In this document: positions 42,601 to 56,800 of the stretch, one piece after another
Layout: the number at the start of each line of letters is the position of its first letter
How positions within the stretch are numbered: the stretch's first letter is position 1
Assembly: GCF_023856365.1 (NCBI RefSeq)
Contig: NC_064534.1
Coordinates: forward strand, 7,894,536 to 7,958,535
Length of the DNA stretch: 64,000 bases
Direction: 5' to 3'
From: Brienomyrus brachyistius
Lineage: Eukaryota; Chordata; Actinopteri; Osteoglossiformes; Mormyridae
Made by a program: the position numbers and the translations under genes
The notes under the pieces: generated by a model
What the model saw: the letters and a program-made list of their open reading frames with translations, nothing else
Databases searched by the model: none
Told to the model about the DNA's origin: nothing

Positions 42601-45600
42601 ACGTGCACCCCAACACACTCCCCTATACACACAGCCAAACGTGCACCCCAACACACTCCTTCACACATAGCCAAACGTGCACCCCAACACACTCCCATTT
42701 ACACACAGCCAAACGTGCACCCCAACATACTCCCCTTCACATACAACCAAAGGTACATGCCCAACACACTCCCCTTCACACACAGCCAAACGTGCACCCC
42801 AACACACTCCCCTTCACACACAGCCTATTGTGCACCCCCAACACACTCCCCTTTACACATTGCGCACAGCATTCCTAACTCCATAGATTACACTACATTA
42901 TTTCACTACAGTACACATGTCCCTTTACAAGGCCACAAAAATCTATTCAGAATAGTCAGCACTTCAGAAGAGCTGTGATATGTTCCATTTAAAACAAGAT
43001 GTGGCACACTATTGTCTCTTCATGGCATTGAAATGTCTTTCACTGAAGCTACGAACTGAAAAAAATTATTTATTTAATTTGTGTATTATAATACAATAAT
43101 TTTCAGTGCGACGTCTCTGAATTTCATGAAATGCAGGCAGGTGTGCTGCCTGTTGTTACATGCATAGCAGCTGAGAGAGACTTACATGTGTGTAAGTTAA
43201 CTTTGGATCCACTGTGTTCTGTTTCACAGAGTCCATGGTGAGTTTAACCTCTGTGGCTTCCTTAGCAAGATGCTGACTGTCCGTTTCAATGCCGAGTCCT
43301 GCTTTCCCTTGCTGTTGAGTGGTAGAGATGTGAGCTTTCACTGGCTCTTCAACCACAGTCAATCCTACTTTGGGGCAGCAAGACTTCACTGAGTCTGAGG
43401 ACTTTGATGCCGAGCTCGAAGAAACAGTCTTTCCAGGATTAGCGTCAGCCTTGATTTGCTCTTTCTGCTCAAGTTCTTGGGCGCTTTTCTGGTCTGGCAT
43501 CTGGGGCTCGTCATAGAACTTCTCATATGCTGGTCTGTAGTTGTTTGATAGCATCAGTAGCTTCTGGTCCATATAAAGACCACGTGTGTACTGTCCATAG
43601 TACAACGACTGAGCCAGAGCTGTCTGCGTCTGCATCATAGCCAGTTGGAGCTGCGACTGCGAATTCGGATTCGCTGCATCGTTCTTCTTGCTTTCCAAAC
43701 ATTCGGAGCCTTCTTTCTCCACGCTGTCCTCCTTTGCATCGTCCCTTTGTGGGCTGCTGTCATTAATGATGCTGATTTTTGGAAAGGTGGAGCTGTTTGA
43801 CTGCCCAGGATGTAAGTAACCTGAGAGATAATAAGGGTCATATCCATGGTAATACGGAGATAGGGCATCTTTTGCTACTGCCTGTTGTGGGGGTGCAGTT
43901 AAATAGCCTTTGGAGGAGTTGTCCTTGCTGGAGCTTGTCTCGGAGGCTAAGCTGGCTTTGGTCCTGGCACCTTCAGGACGGCCATCACCGCCTCCATCCT
44001 CAGCCGCGTCCGAAATGTCCGAGTAAGCCGGGCTGTTCGTTTTCGTGTTAGCGCCATCGCCGTTGGACAGTACGACGCTCTCGACCCTGGATGAGGTGCC
44101 GATGGAGGGACTGGGTGCGTTGTCTGTGAAGGTGTACACCTTGTCCGCCTCGGCTCTGATGCTGGCCATGCGACTCTCTTGGGACTCTGACATGCCGCTG
44201 ATCCCATCCTGTTTGCTCAGGTGCTCTTTTAGCAGACTGACCGGAAACTCTTTTCCTCTAGTTAGGTCTGTTTTCAATAGTTTGGCATCAGTCTTGGGAC
44301 TCCTGCCCTCTTTACATTCTCTGTCTTTAAACCTGTGCTTCTCTTTCTTCCTGCTGTCCTTGCCGGAGACTAAGGTCGAGGTTACCAGACTTGACTCACT
44401 GATGATGCCCGACTTAGGCCTGATGGGTTTTAGCAGAGGGCTCTTTGTTGCTATGTGACCAGCAGCTGCCGTGGGCGAAGACTGATGAGGAACGGGTCCT
44501 GCGTTACTGCTGGTAAAGGTAGCCGCAGAGATCGCGATGAGTTTGGGGGGAGGCGGTGCAGGAGCAATGGGCCTGGTGGCCTTGGACTTGGACAAACATT
44601 TGTCAACCTTTCCATTCGCCTTCTTGCTCTTGTCACATGTCGCTTTTTTGTCAATCAAGCCCTCAGCCTCCAACTTGGGCATCTCAGTTGATGAGCTCCT
44701 GTCAGTCACCAGGCAGTTCTCAAGCAACACAGTCATGTTGGAGATGATGGGCAGATTGCTAAGGTCGTCAGCTGCCCCCTCCCTGGTCCCTGAATTCCTG
44801 CGTACTTTCGGGCTTGTTGTGTTATGCTGGTCATTGCTGAGTGGTGCCCTCCTATTCCTTGGCACCCCAAGCGTACCCAACTTAAACAGAGGGCTTGTCT
44901 TCAAATGGCCCTCTGCGCTTTCTCGACAATCCAAGGTGATGTTGCTTAGAGATTCCTCACAGTCTGAAACGCGAGCCTCTCCTTCCTCCTCAAATTCGAG
45001 TTTACGATCGAGGTCTTGGTGTGCATGTGTCTGGTGGTATCTAAGTCCATTGATATGCTTGTATTTCTTGTTGCAGTTAGGGTGGGGGCAGTCTATGAGA
45101 GTGGGTGAAGAACATCCCTGGTCCAGGAATGAGGTGTCAGACTTGCCCTGTGGCGTGGAAGGGGCACTCCGAGATTTTGCCCGAATCCGTTTTCCAGGTT
45201 TAACATCCTCAGAGACTAAATTCAGATCTAGATCTGCAGGCAGTTTGTTCTTGCGTTTTCCAGACATAATAGAGCTGGATTTGATCTCTTCCACCGTGAA
45301 GAATGGTGGTATCCTACAGCTGCCGATGAGGTTCAGGCTCGCCCGGCGGCCTTTGCCGTGAACACTGCCGCCACGGCACTTGTGTGACAGACCCCTGACC
45401 TTGGAGAAGCTGGATTCGGCCTCGGGGAGATTGGGGATAGCCAACCGTATCCTCTTCCCACGGCCTCGTCCACCCCGCATCTCGAAGTCACTGGATGGGG
45501 ATTCACAAAATCTAGGACAAAAATATTCGAGGCAAAGCATTTTTGTTAATGCATGACTAACTCATCGATTACGATGTGCTTCCAGGTCGATCAAAAGATG

Positions 45601-47587
45601 ATTAATGTATAATGTTTTATTTCATTGGTGGTCGGTCAATCACGATCAGCAAAATACACCGAGGGGACCCCCTCACAGCCCCCCACTGGCGGAGAAATAT
45701 ACCGTTGTGATTCAGTAGCTTATTTTTTTGTAACAGTAGATCTCACTATAAAAAAGGTTGGGTGGCCTTGCTATAGACACTGCGGAACAAAAGGAAATTA
45801 TATGAGTTTTATCACTGTCTACATATTCTTCATCCTGCCCTTTTTCAAGCCCAGATTTGAAATTTCTTACTTTATTTGAGTTTAAAGAAGCACCGCTAAA
45901 TAAGACATTATTGACCTTCAGTCAGCGTCAAGATGGTTTACCTGGGAGGAGCCCAGTTATGCTTGGTGCAGTCCAGCAGGGTGCCCACGTAGGTCCTTTT
46001 CCTCCAGGTGACATTCACCACCAGGACACCTACCAAACAGAACTATTAGGTTCAGAGCAATCAGGCTGTGGACAGACTGGTGGTCACTGGAGTTAGACTG
46101 TCATGTAAATGGTTAAAACCGGATAGCGTTTGGGGATTACAGGTTGACATGCTGGATCCAGTGAAAATGCTGAAGTGTCTTGTGTTCCTTCAGCTTTTCT
46201 CGGCGACCTTGCCTATTTCATTCCCCGATGTGTCATCAGGATGAAGCACTATGGGCAGCAAGCGTCTCTCACGTCCTACCCGACAGTTTTACACCTCCCC
46301 CCCCCCATTGTGCTGTCCTTTTCAGGTAATTGCCTGAGCTGGCAGACAGCCAGCTTACGCTGTATCTCAGTTGGCGACACTTAAGCCAAAAGAGCAACCG
46401 ATCCTCCACTCGGGCTCCCAAGACAGCTCCTTTCGTTCATTCTGTCTCATTTGCATAGGCTTTCGTTACGCCCAAGACGCCCAATAGCGTGAAGCCTTCC
46501 AGCACAATTGCTGCACAAGGAAGGATGCTAGCGCTGACCTCTCCCTCTTTCACAGTGGTCGGGCATTATGAATCTGCATCATTAATAATTTTTGTATATG
46601 TAATGATGCTCTTTGATTAGGATCTCTGTCATCTTGAGTGTTGGGTTAAACATCCATTCGCATATCATTTACATTTGCATTTAGTACAAAATAAAGAGAA
46701 TCGCTATATTATGACTTATTTCAGTAATAACTGGTTTTGACTTGGTCTCCTCCACAGTTATTAATAATTAACATTTTGTAACTTAACATACGTTAATTGT
46801 TAAATCTAGAAATTGGGAAATATTGCTAATAATACATGTAGAATATCGACAGTGAAAATCGTTTTCCGGAAAATTCACAAATACCCTGGCCAATAGTTTA
46901 TTATTGTTATAGAACTGTATTCCTTTTTGCTGATATAATAGTGTGCCATTAGCAACGTATCACCAATTCTCAGGAGACCCCGAGGGAAAACTCCGGAAAG
47001 TCAGTCGGCATCACAAACTGTGGACACGCTGAGCTGCTCCTCAGAGTGACACAGATATCCTTCTGGCTCGTCCTGAAGCCTCCTTCAGGTGATGCTCTGC
47101 TGAGAAAATGCTGTCGCCGCTCAGAATCCAATTAACATTGGAGGGCGCTGGCTCTCTCCAGAAGAGGGGAAGCAGGCAGCTTCTCACAGAAGCACATAAG
47201 AATGCAAGAGGCCGCGAACCACGATGATCTCCTGTGATTCCCAAGCTCAGCAAAGCTGCAGAACTGGGAGCCTGTTGCCACACACTGCTGGTGAGGATGC
47301 GAATATAACCAATCATGGTGTAAGTGGAGACGTACCGTTTAAAATGTGCCCAGAGATCTGGGGGTGGAACACAGTATGGTATGAAGAAGACAGTACAGAA
47401 AGTGGAGCCCCCGCGATGGTAACTACAATCCACTCTAAAAATAACTTGCATGCCTATTTCATATATATATAGAGATGAATTGTTTAAAATGGCTGCTTGT
47501 CAAATTGTGAGCTTCGAAGAAGAAGAAAACCACGAAGCAGTGTTGTGGAGGGTGCTCAGATGGGGGTCCGCCTCCAGGGTCTCGGAT

Positions 47588-47633
<46 letters not shown>

Positions 47634-50600
47634 CGGGGGGAGCTCAGGGGAATACCAGAGCACTTCTGTGAAGGCTTGTCACGCAAATTGGCTGAAAACC
47701 TTTTATAATCCCATCGCTGCTGTCTGTCAGTTTGTCTTCTGCATTCCCTTTATTTTAACAGATATAGAGAAACACCAGAAAACGTCGCCGGCAATAATCC
47801 TCTCACAAGTAATCTTACCAGAAATACAACATCTTACTAGAGGGAGCAAAAAAACTGCTGAATAATTCCAACGTTAATATGATTTCTTAAAAAATTTATA
47901 TTATGTTTAATCAGCAGATACTTTCATCCAAAGCAGCTTATAATTGTGAAAGGAGGGTTGGCCAGTCCCTGGAACAGACTGGGAGTTAAAGCCTTTGCCG
48001 AAGGCCGCAATGGTGACATCGTATCACCAACCTTGGGGTTTAAACTTGGGACCTTCTGTTCACAAAAACGGGGTCCTAACTCACTGAGCCGCAGGCCACC
48101 CCCGGAGCTTTCCGGCACAGGGTGGACGCAGCCACATTAGGAAGACGCAGCGGGGCTGAAAAGGCGGTAACTCACAGGTCAGGAAGACACCACACTGGAC
48201 AAAATCAAACCAAAGCTATTCAAGATGCGACATGGGGCAAAAGCCCCCCCCCCTTACAGCATGTTATATACTCACACCATTCGTTTGTTCTTTTTTTCAT
48301 ATGAATGGCCTGAATTCTGCTATCTCTGCATCCGTTTTTGTTTCCCCGTTTCTACATAAACACAAGAAGGATCCCTTAATGGATCCCTTAACAGATCCCT
48401 TTCTGGCGGTTTTAGGATCTGGCAGGTTCTGCTCCAATTGCCAGATCCCTACAAGCCCGTCTATCAGGCAGACGCCCCTCCCCTGTGCGGCAACGGCGTC
48501 AGCCAACACCCCCCCCCCCCCCCCCCGCCCCCCTAGAATTGTGCAGGCGTTGCCGCTGTGGCCCGAGCCCCTCCCTCCTGCTTCTCTGGCTTCCTCTCTC
48601 CTCACAGCTCAATTCACAGGCTAAATCAACAGAGGGCATCGTTCCCCTGATTAAAATGCTGATTGGCGCGGCACTGTGAGCCCGCAGCGCCTTCAGGCGC
48701 CTCCAGATGCACGCCTGGGGTCACGCCCCCCCGACGCTACGTGCCTCTCTCCTTCCGACACGTAGAAGCACGAGAAAAAAAGCTGCCACACAGCAACCTT
48801 TCACGATATATTTAAACTCCAGCCCCTTTGTCTGCAGCCATATGGACACATATTTTTCATCTTTTTACCGCCGTAAAATCATTTGTGCGAAAGCATCCTC
48901 GTTCATGCACAATGAATACAGATCAGTCGGGGCGTTGGCCACGTATCACACGAAGGGCCCGCATGGGCCTGAAATGCTCCGACCCCTCCTGCACTGAGCT
49001 GTTTCCCACTCATCCTGTTTCTGTCCTTGCCGCTGGCCCCCCAATCCACAAAATTTACCACAGGCATGTATGTGTGGTGCGTCTGTACGGGCTGATTTTT
49101 AAAGGCAGTCTAGTCCCGTTACCAGTTGACTCCTATGGAATCCATGAAGAATCTCAAAAAAAAAAAACGTTTCTTGTGCCCTGACTTCATCTTGATTCTC
49201 CACCATTGTCGTGGGTGTGGTTCCTTCCTCTGGAATATTTCCACCTGACAAGCCAAACTGTACGAGATTCCCTGACAGTTTTCTCACTCTTCAAGTGTGT
49301 TTATTGTTTTTTTAATACGTGATAAATAAAAAAAGGTTGGTGGTGACTGTGACTCTGAATGTTTATAATTTACATGTTGTTCCTGGGATCAGAAAGCTAC
49401 TAGTTCTAGTGTCACCGACTTAGGTCAACAGGCTGGTGTGAGATTTTCTGCTTGAGATGATCTGCACACTCATTTACATGTATGTACTGTTTTTTTTACC
49501 TTGTAAATAGTCTTCAGGGTTTGCAAACCGCCCCAGCAATTTTGACGTAGCTAATTTTGCCGTAAGAATTCTTGCGTGAGCGTGAGTCAGGAAGTGTGAG
49601 TGTCGTGCCAGGTGTGTGAGAGCCGGCAGCCCGGTGGTTCAAATCCCTGCAGTCAGCAGAGTAGTTTCACTGTAGGGCCCTGAACCTCCACTTGCTCCTG
49701 GACCTGTCAGACTCAAAATGTGTATCGCTTTGGATAAAAGCATGGGCACCAGCAAGGACGAGCTGGGTTCCTTTCAAAAAGCCGTAGCTATTTTCCAGAA
49801 GGATTCATGAATGTCACTGTGCCCAGAGCTACGCGTGACAACTTGACGAGCAGGATAACGCAGAAAGGCGACGGCGGAGCGATCGGCCCCACTGACCTTC
49901 CTCGGTCTCGTGCCACACGATACCCTCCAGGTTGACGGTGGTGCCAGGCTCGCACGGTCCCAGAAGGCCGGGGTCCGTGCCGTTTCCTGCCTCCCGGGTG
50001 TTGGTCCCGATGGAGCGCGTTCTCACCAGAAGCTGCTCCGAGGGGGACGAGATGGGCGGGGACAAATGGGCGTAAGTAGGCAGGGCTTGAGAAACTGGCA
50101 TCAGTGAACCAGGCACTGTGAACATGGACTCCACCTGCGGGGGGGGAGGGTTCTAATTACAATCCAGACAAACTTTAATTGCAGACTGCAGTTGCAGCCT
50201 GTTGTAGTCTGTCAAAATCCATCACGACTGACATACTGAGCTTTCCCCAGGAATGCATTCAAGGGCGTGAAGACTTTGAATTTCGTATAACTGACTTTAT
50301 CATAACCTTAGTTCTCGTTGACTGAGCTTATCTTCCCTAAACGTTCCTTGGCAAGCTGCACTTTCATGATTTCACAGGGGTCATATTAACATATTACGGG
50401 CCAATTGAAAAAGGACCAAAACAGCATTTTGTGGCGAAAAAAATAACATTTTTAAATCATCAAATTGAATTCACGTTCAAAAACAAAATGAGCAGCCTTG
50501 ACAAAGACTAAAGTTAATTGAAGTCTCTTGGGTAAGACCCCAGACTGTCATACACCCCCCTCCATGACCTTACACTGGATGAGGAGGAGGATGGATGGAT

Positions 50601-50787
50601 GGATGGATGGATGGATGGATGGACTTGAGAACTGAGCTGCTCTCTATTGCGACACCTACTGTCAGCTAGGTGTCTACAGGGCTGAGGGTGAAATGAATGA
50701 TGTGCATGGTCCTCTCTCTGTTACAGCACTCAGTGAAAAGTACAGCCTTTACAGAGAAAGGAGGTGTGTGGCTGAGACACACACACA

Positions 50788-50828
<41 letters not shown>

Positions 50829-53800
50829 ACACACATACACAGAATATGTGCGACTATTCACCCCTCCCTCCTGTCCTGTGCATACAAGGGACCCTTTTAT
50901 AACACACCGATAGCTTATTCCAGTTAAAATGGCTGTATTCTTCTCCTACGTATTGAAGCGGTTCACCTATTTTTTGACTCTACAACCTTACAGTACAGAT
51001 GCGCTTTTGTAATGCTAGGCAAACAAAAGAATGCGATTCAGAGCTGTCAGGCAAAGGTTCCCGAATCTCTTCTTGTACTGAAAGGGGTCGGGACGTTTTC
51101 CCGGTTCTCTTATCATCCTGCTGCTCCAGCATCCCGCCAGGTTCGATCGCACAGCTGCGCTTCAGGCAGAACGTAAACCACATTACCGTCACCTACCTCT
51201 GCCATGTCAAACCCCAGAAAATATTACTGACTGGATTTCAGGGAATTAATATCTACTCAACTTGGGTTACCGAGAAAACTCACTTTCCAAAGAAAATCAG
51301 GTGTGTTCAGTAGCCATGATGTATCATATTAATATGTCATATTACAGAGTGTGGGCCTCATCTCAGGGCCCCCATGCCAGTGTGGCTGGGTTCTCCCCCC
51401 AGGACAATCTAGGGAGTTTCCATATTTACATGTGTTGGTTGGGTTTCCTCTGTGCACTCTGACTTCCAGTCCAAATTGGTGGGCTGCCTTCTCTACATTG
51501 CCCATAATGTGCCAGTGTGCCCATTGGCATCCTGTACTGGGTGTCCCTGTTGCTTTTCAGGACAGGCTCCAAGCTTCCTGTGACTCTATAAATATGGGGC
51601 TGGAAAAATACCCACGATGCTAAATTGAATAAGCATTTGGAGTATGGATGGATGGATGGATAGATGGATGGATGGATGGATGGATGGATGGACGGGTGGA
51701 TGGAGAAACAGATGGGCAGACAGATGGATGAACAGATGAATGGATGGACGGGTGGATGGATGGGCAGATGGATGGATGAACGGATGGATGGATAGATAGA
51801 CAGATGAATGGATGGACAGATGGACCGATATTTCAGATTGTCTCTTCTTGTTGCATTGTTGTTCATTACTCAGAACTCATTTCAGTCACTATAAGAACAG
51901 CTGGATTACTGTAGTGGTTCAGCAATTTTGAAAGGAACACAGAGACATTTTTCTTTAAACGGGCAAGTAAAAAGTTTCAATCGTCAGACATCTCAGACAA
52001 GTTGCTGTCCCTCGCGAAAAAGTGAGGGTTTAATTTTGTCTCTTTTTTCCAAAGAACACTCTAGTGAAGCGATGAGACAGAAGACATCATCTGGTAGGAT
52101 AGGGGCTATGCAGGATAGCAGCCGCCCTCTGACTCCCCGGGGGGGGTGGTCTATCTCAAATCACAGAACACCTCCACTATTTATTCCCAGGTTCAGTTTA
52201 ATCAAAGGTACCCAGCTTTTACACAGCTGGATATCTTAAAAAGCAGGAACGTGCTCAATGGTCCAACTGCATCTCCCTACTGCTATTTTTATTATGTCGA
52301 TGTTGTTACTGGAATGACCTTAATGGGTACCACAGCAGGGCATTTAAAGTCATAGCAATTAGCTGGCCAATTAAATGCAAAGAGCAAGCATAGTGTGATA
52401 AAAACCCAAGCAGCCAGAGGACATGAGAGAAAAAAGCACTTTGAGGTACGACCTGAGAAAGGTTATCACAGGGGAAAAAGATACAGGTGAGCTGAAAGAC
52501 GCTCAGAGAGCCCCAGAAGGGGAGAGTTACCATCGTCCCTTTCAAGTTAAAGGTGAGACTATTACTCAGAGGGCTGCCTACCTTTGAGCGTCCAGATAAC
52601 TATGACTGTAGTGTCTCTAACCCATGTGTGAAACAAGCCCTGGGCTCCTAGCCTGGGAGCATGAAGTTTGGTTCTGGCCCCAGAGGTGGAAACGTGGGGT
52701 TTGGCCACAAGTGGGTCAGGCATGTGGCCAGAACCATCCAGACTCAAACTAGCATCTCGGTGTGTGTTGGGTAAGGATCAGAGTGCCCTCGCTGCTTGGA
52801 TGGAAAGCAGGCCGGAGGTTGACGCTCCCTTCATGACACATGACCACCCTGAACCAATCGCTGTCAACCGCATTGTCTCCTGCCCTCCCATAGAAGCTTC
52901 TATAAAATGATTGGTGTGTAGTTGTCTGGAAGGTCGCAGGTTCAAATTCTGTGACTGGCAGAGCAGCCATATTATATTAAGGCCCTTAATCCCAAAAACT
53001 GTTCCACAGGCACATGAAAAACATGCGACCTTGTGCACTGGCCCCAAACTTCACTCTCACCAGCTTGCGTGCGTGTGTTTCATTGGATGGCAAAATGCGA
53101 TACGTGAGGATTAAATTCCATTCTACTTACTCCCTGTATAACAACAATAGAAAAAAGCTATTCTGTACGAAGGGGTGTGGTTCTTTTTAGGGATCAAACC
53201 AATTGACTCGATAGAAAGGATATTGGAGCAGATGGTTATGTATCCATTGAGCAAGCGGGCGATGAATTGGCTAAGGAAGACATTGTTTCTTGGTAACCAA
53301 CTGCACACAGTTGTTTATCTGTGCAGGGAAGGTTTGTAGCAGTCAGACTTGAAGCCGGTGCTGAGTAGCCTGTTCACCATGCTCATTGCAGGAGAAACTT
53401 ATGAAAGATGCAGCTCCCACTGCACATGGTCAGCGATATGGGACCAATTCCTGTTCCACTTTTCTGTGTTTCGTGTTTGCGGGTTGCTCACGCCTATAAA
53501 TATCCACGCTTAGTTTAACGATCAGGAAGAAAAAGTGGCTGTCAGTTACTCTTCAGAGAATTTCTTTCAATGCAGTGCATTTTCCCAAGAATGTTCTCTC
53601 ATGAGATTGCACAGTGCATTTTACAGAAAGAATCGAATATTTCAAACATCCGCTTTGCTATTGTGACTAGCTGAACATTTCCTAAACACTCCACGGAAAG
53701 AAATCCCACAGTTAATTCCCATCTCCCTCTCCCCTGTTGGTTGAAAAATATTTTGGGAGATTACCTTCAAGACTAAATGTTATAATTGTTGCTTCACATT

Positions 53801-56800
53801 TTGTGTAATTACACTTTCCCTGATAGGACTCAACGGCAACAGCATAATTGTTTGTTTCTTTGCAAAATTATTCTTGATGGTGAGGATTGTCTTTGCATGC
53901 GCACTAGTGAATTTTCAGGATCTGTATTTGAGCTGGTTGATGAATTTTTCGGATGATCACGGTCGTCCACTTTGAGACAGCCTTCAAGTGGAAGTGTGTG
54001 TGACACCTCAGCGCTCCTGTTATGACTGAGTAAGGAGATGGATGTGATTACGAACTGGCTACCTGAGATGTGTGCTTGGAATAAACAGTCTCGTCAAAAA
54101 TGATATGTGCTGACATTTCCTTTAAGGCCCACAGTAAATGGAAATATTTTTTATTTCCTTTTTGACAGAGTAACAGATGTTCTGAGAACTCATCATCTAC
54201 ACCACGAGCAAATCCCTGACCGAGAGCTGAGATGATTTCATTAGACAGTATCTGGTGAGAAGATGCTGGTCCGCAGTAGCCAATCTCAGCTGAGGAAACT
54301 GTGCTTCCTCATCTACCTGTGAGGCATTTAACAACAAGCAAAGGTGTATAGTTCTGGTCCATAATATAAAAGTCCAGACCATGATTTTGTTTTATCCAAC
54401 CAGTCGAGTACTCTGTGACTGTGACTCTTCATACTCAACTGATTGGTTGAAACAAAATCTTGGTCTGGATTTGTACTCTCTGGACCTGAACATGAGAGTA
54501 GTAGGCATTTGTACTATTTATAAACCAAGTACTAACTCAGCTGGAGCATATGTACCATATTTACAGTTCATTGATTTAGCAGATGCTTTTATGCACAATT
54601 TCAGGGGGGGGGGGTGCACTAGTCCATAGAGTAATTGGGGGTAAAGGGCTGTGCTCAGGGGCCCATTGAGAAATCATTATGCCCATCCTAGGGTTTGAAC
54701 ATACGACATTCTGCATACACACACTGTCATCTAACCAGGTGATCCACACACCGTCCCCCACATACTGCTACCACAGCATCTTCTACCTGTTATTGGGTAG
54801 TTACAAGTGATTAGGAGAGATACAACCATGGAGCTTCAGGACTAGGGCCCAGAGCCTCTGAGGTCACCGCGTCCTTACTGTAGATTTCTCTTTTATAGGT
54901 ATGAAGGCCGGAAGTAATGTAAGCAATATCAACTGGTCAACAATACAGGTGCTGCTTCTGTGCCCAAGAGATGTGAGAATTGAAGCAACACTGATCTTTC
55001 CTGACATACCGAGACATGTGTTACAATATGATCTCTACTGCCAATCGGAGAAAATCCCGGTAACAAAAAATATACTTTCTCAGCTTTTCAGACAATATTC
55101 CTCCAGCTGGTCTCAGGGTCTCACAAAACACATAAAGACTGCATATATATTATTTTTAGCTTTTACTTTCAGGATAATTTGCATAGAGGAGCACTTCCCA
55201 CCACCGAGGGCAACCGACCCATGTTCTTCACTCCAGCACATTCCATTAAGAAAGACCTGAGACATGCTTACAGAGCAGGAATTAAGTGGTTTGCCTCAGA
55301 TGGTGGCAATTATTTTAATTTACATGAGAATGTAGCTGTTAACCTTAAGTACATGTACGTTACAGGAACGTGCATCTTTCTGTGTAGGTGTGAAGACTGA
55401 GACATTAAAACGATCCGAGCTTAATGGTACTCAACAGGGCTAATTGCTTCAAGTAATGTAATTACTGAAAAGAAGTAAAACTCTTAACTTAGAAAAATAA
55501 AGTGGAGCTGAACCAAAGCATTTTTTTCTGTTGCTGTACACAGGCTGATTTGTATTCATTTGTGTTCATCTGACATTTAAAACTAAGCATATTTTGCTTA
55601 TAAAGTACCATCAAATTTGAAAATACTCTCTGTGCTGATCGAAATTGCTGTACTCCTAGTTTTTAGACTAAATCCAGCACATAATTTTTTTTTACTATGA
55701 CTATAGCAAGTTAAGACTTAATTACATCAAGACAGGTGGTAAAATGCTGATTTAAAGAAGTGATTAATCCACCAGCATTCAACACAGATGTAAAGTGTGT
55801 ATGTGATTTATTCAAATCATTTCGCAGTTTCAGCCCATTCCGGGGCCAGAGGAAGCACAGATCCAGGCATCATTTGTAATTATAATAGCAAAGATCAGAC
55901 TGGAATTGCAGCATCTCCTTGCACAAACAGGGAAGCCTGAATCTCTGTGTATTCTGTGGATTTTCCTCCAGTTACGTTTCTCCCACAATTCACAGATATG
56001 TAGTTCAAGCGAATATGTGACTCTGAGTTGCCCTTAATGTGTGTGTGATGTGTGTGAACAGACTAAAATGGGATGCTGTTCTGTCAAAGAGAAATACACT
56101 GGCTGCAAATATCTACAAATCACTGTAACACTAACTGTATGGAGGATCTTATTGCCACACTGGATGACTTACTGACACACTGGCATAAACAGTTCGGTGT
56201 CTATGAGAATCAGCAAACATGGAGCAGGTGGTGCAGTGGTTAAGGAATACAAATCCCAGTGGAGGAACTGCTGTTGTACCTCGGGGGGGTTACTTCATCT
56301 GAAGCCTTTTCAGCGTGTCATTTAGTGTGATTGAGTGCTGACTCATACCAATTTACCTCACAGTTCTGAAAATCTACACGCATCATCCCTCACAATTAAG
56401 TTCCTACACGCTTGTTAGTCTGAATCTAATATATGGCCCTCATTCTCTGTGTATATATTACACTGTGGGTCTAAATGTCCCCACAATATGATAAAAAAAA
56501 CTGTTATTTTAACATTGTGGGGGCATTTTTCAGGTACCCACAAGGGTAACATCAATATTATAAGATGTTATCTTATCAAAAAACTTAAAATATTAAAGGT
56601 TTTGTTTGGTTACTTATGGGGGCGGCATGGTAGTGCAGTGGTTAGCATGGTGCTGCAGTGGTTAGCATGGTGGTGCAGTGGTTAGCACTGTTGCCTCACA
56701 CCTCTGGGACCCGCCTGGGTCACATTTGTGTGGAGTTTGCATGTTCTCCCCATGTTGTCGTGGAGTTTCCTCCGGGTACTCCGGTTTCCCCCCACAGTCC

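Noticed and set aside
42352..42978. Plus-strand open frame of 208 codons, His/Thr/Pro repeats
   Set aside because: Translation of the 38-bp minisatellite inside an intron; neighbouring frames are equally open.
44537..45361. Plus-strand open frame of 274 codons
   Set aside because: Antisense to the conserved large ZNF608 exon, whose minus-strand frame encodes the C2H2 finger and known motifs.
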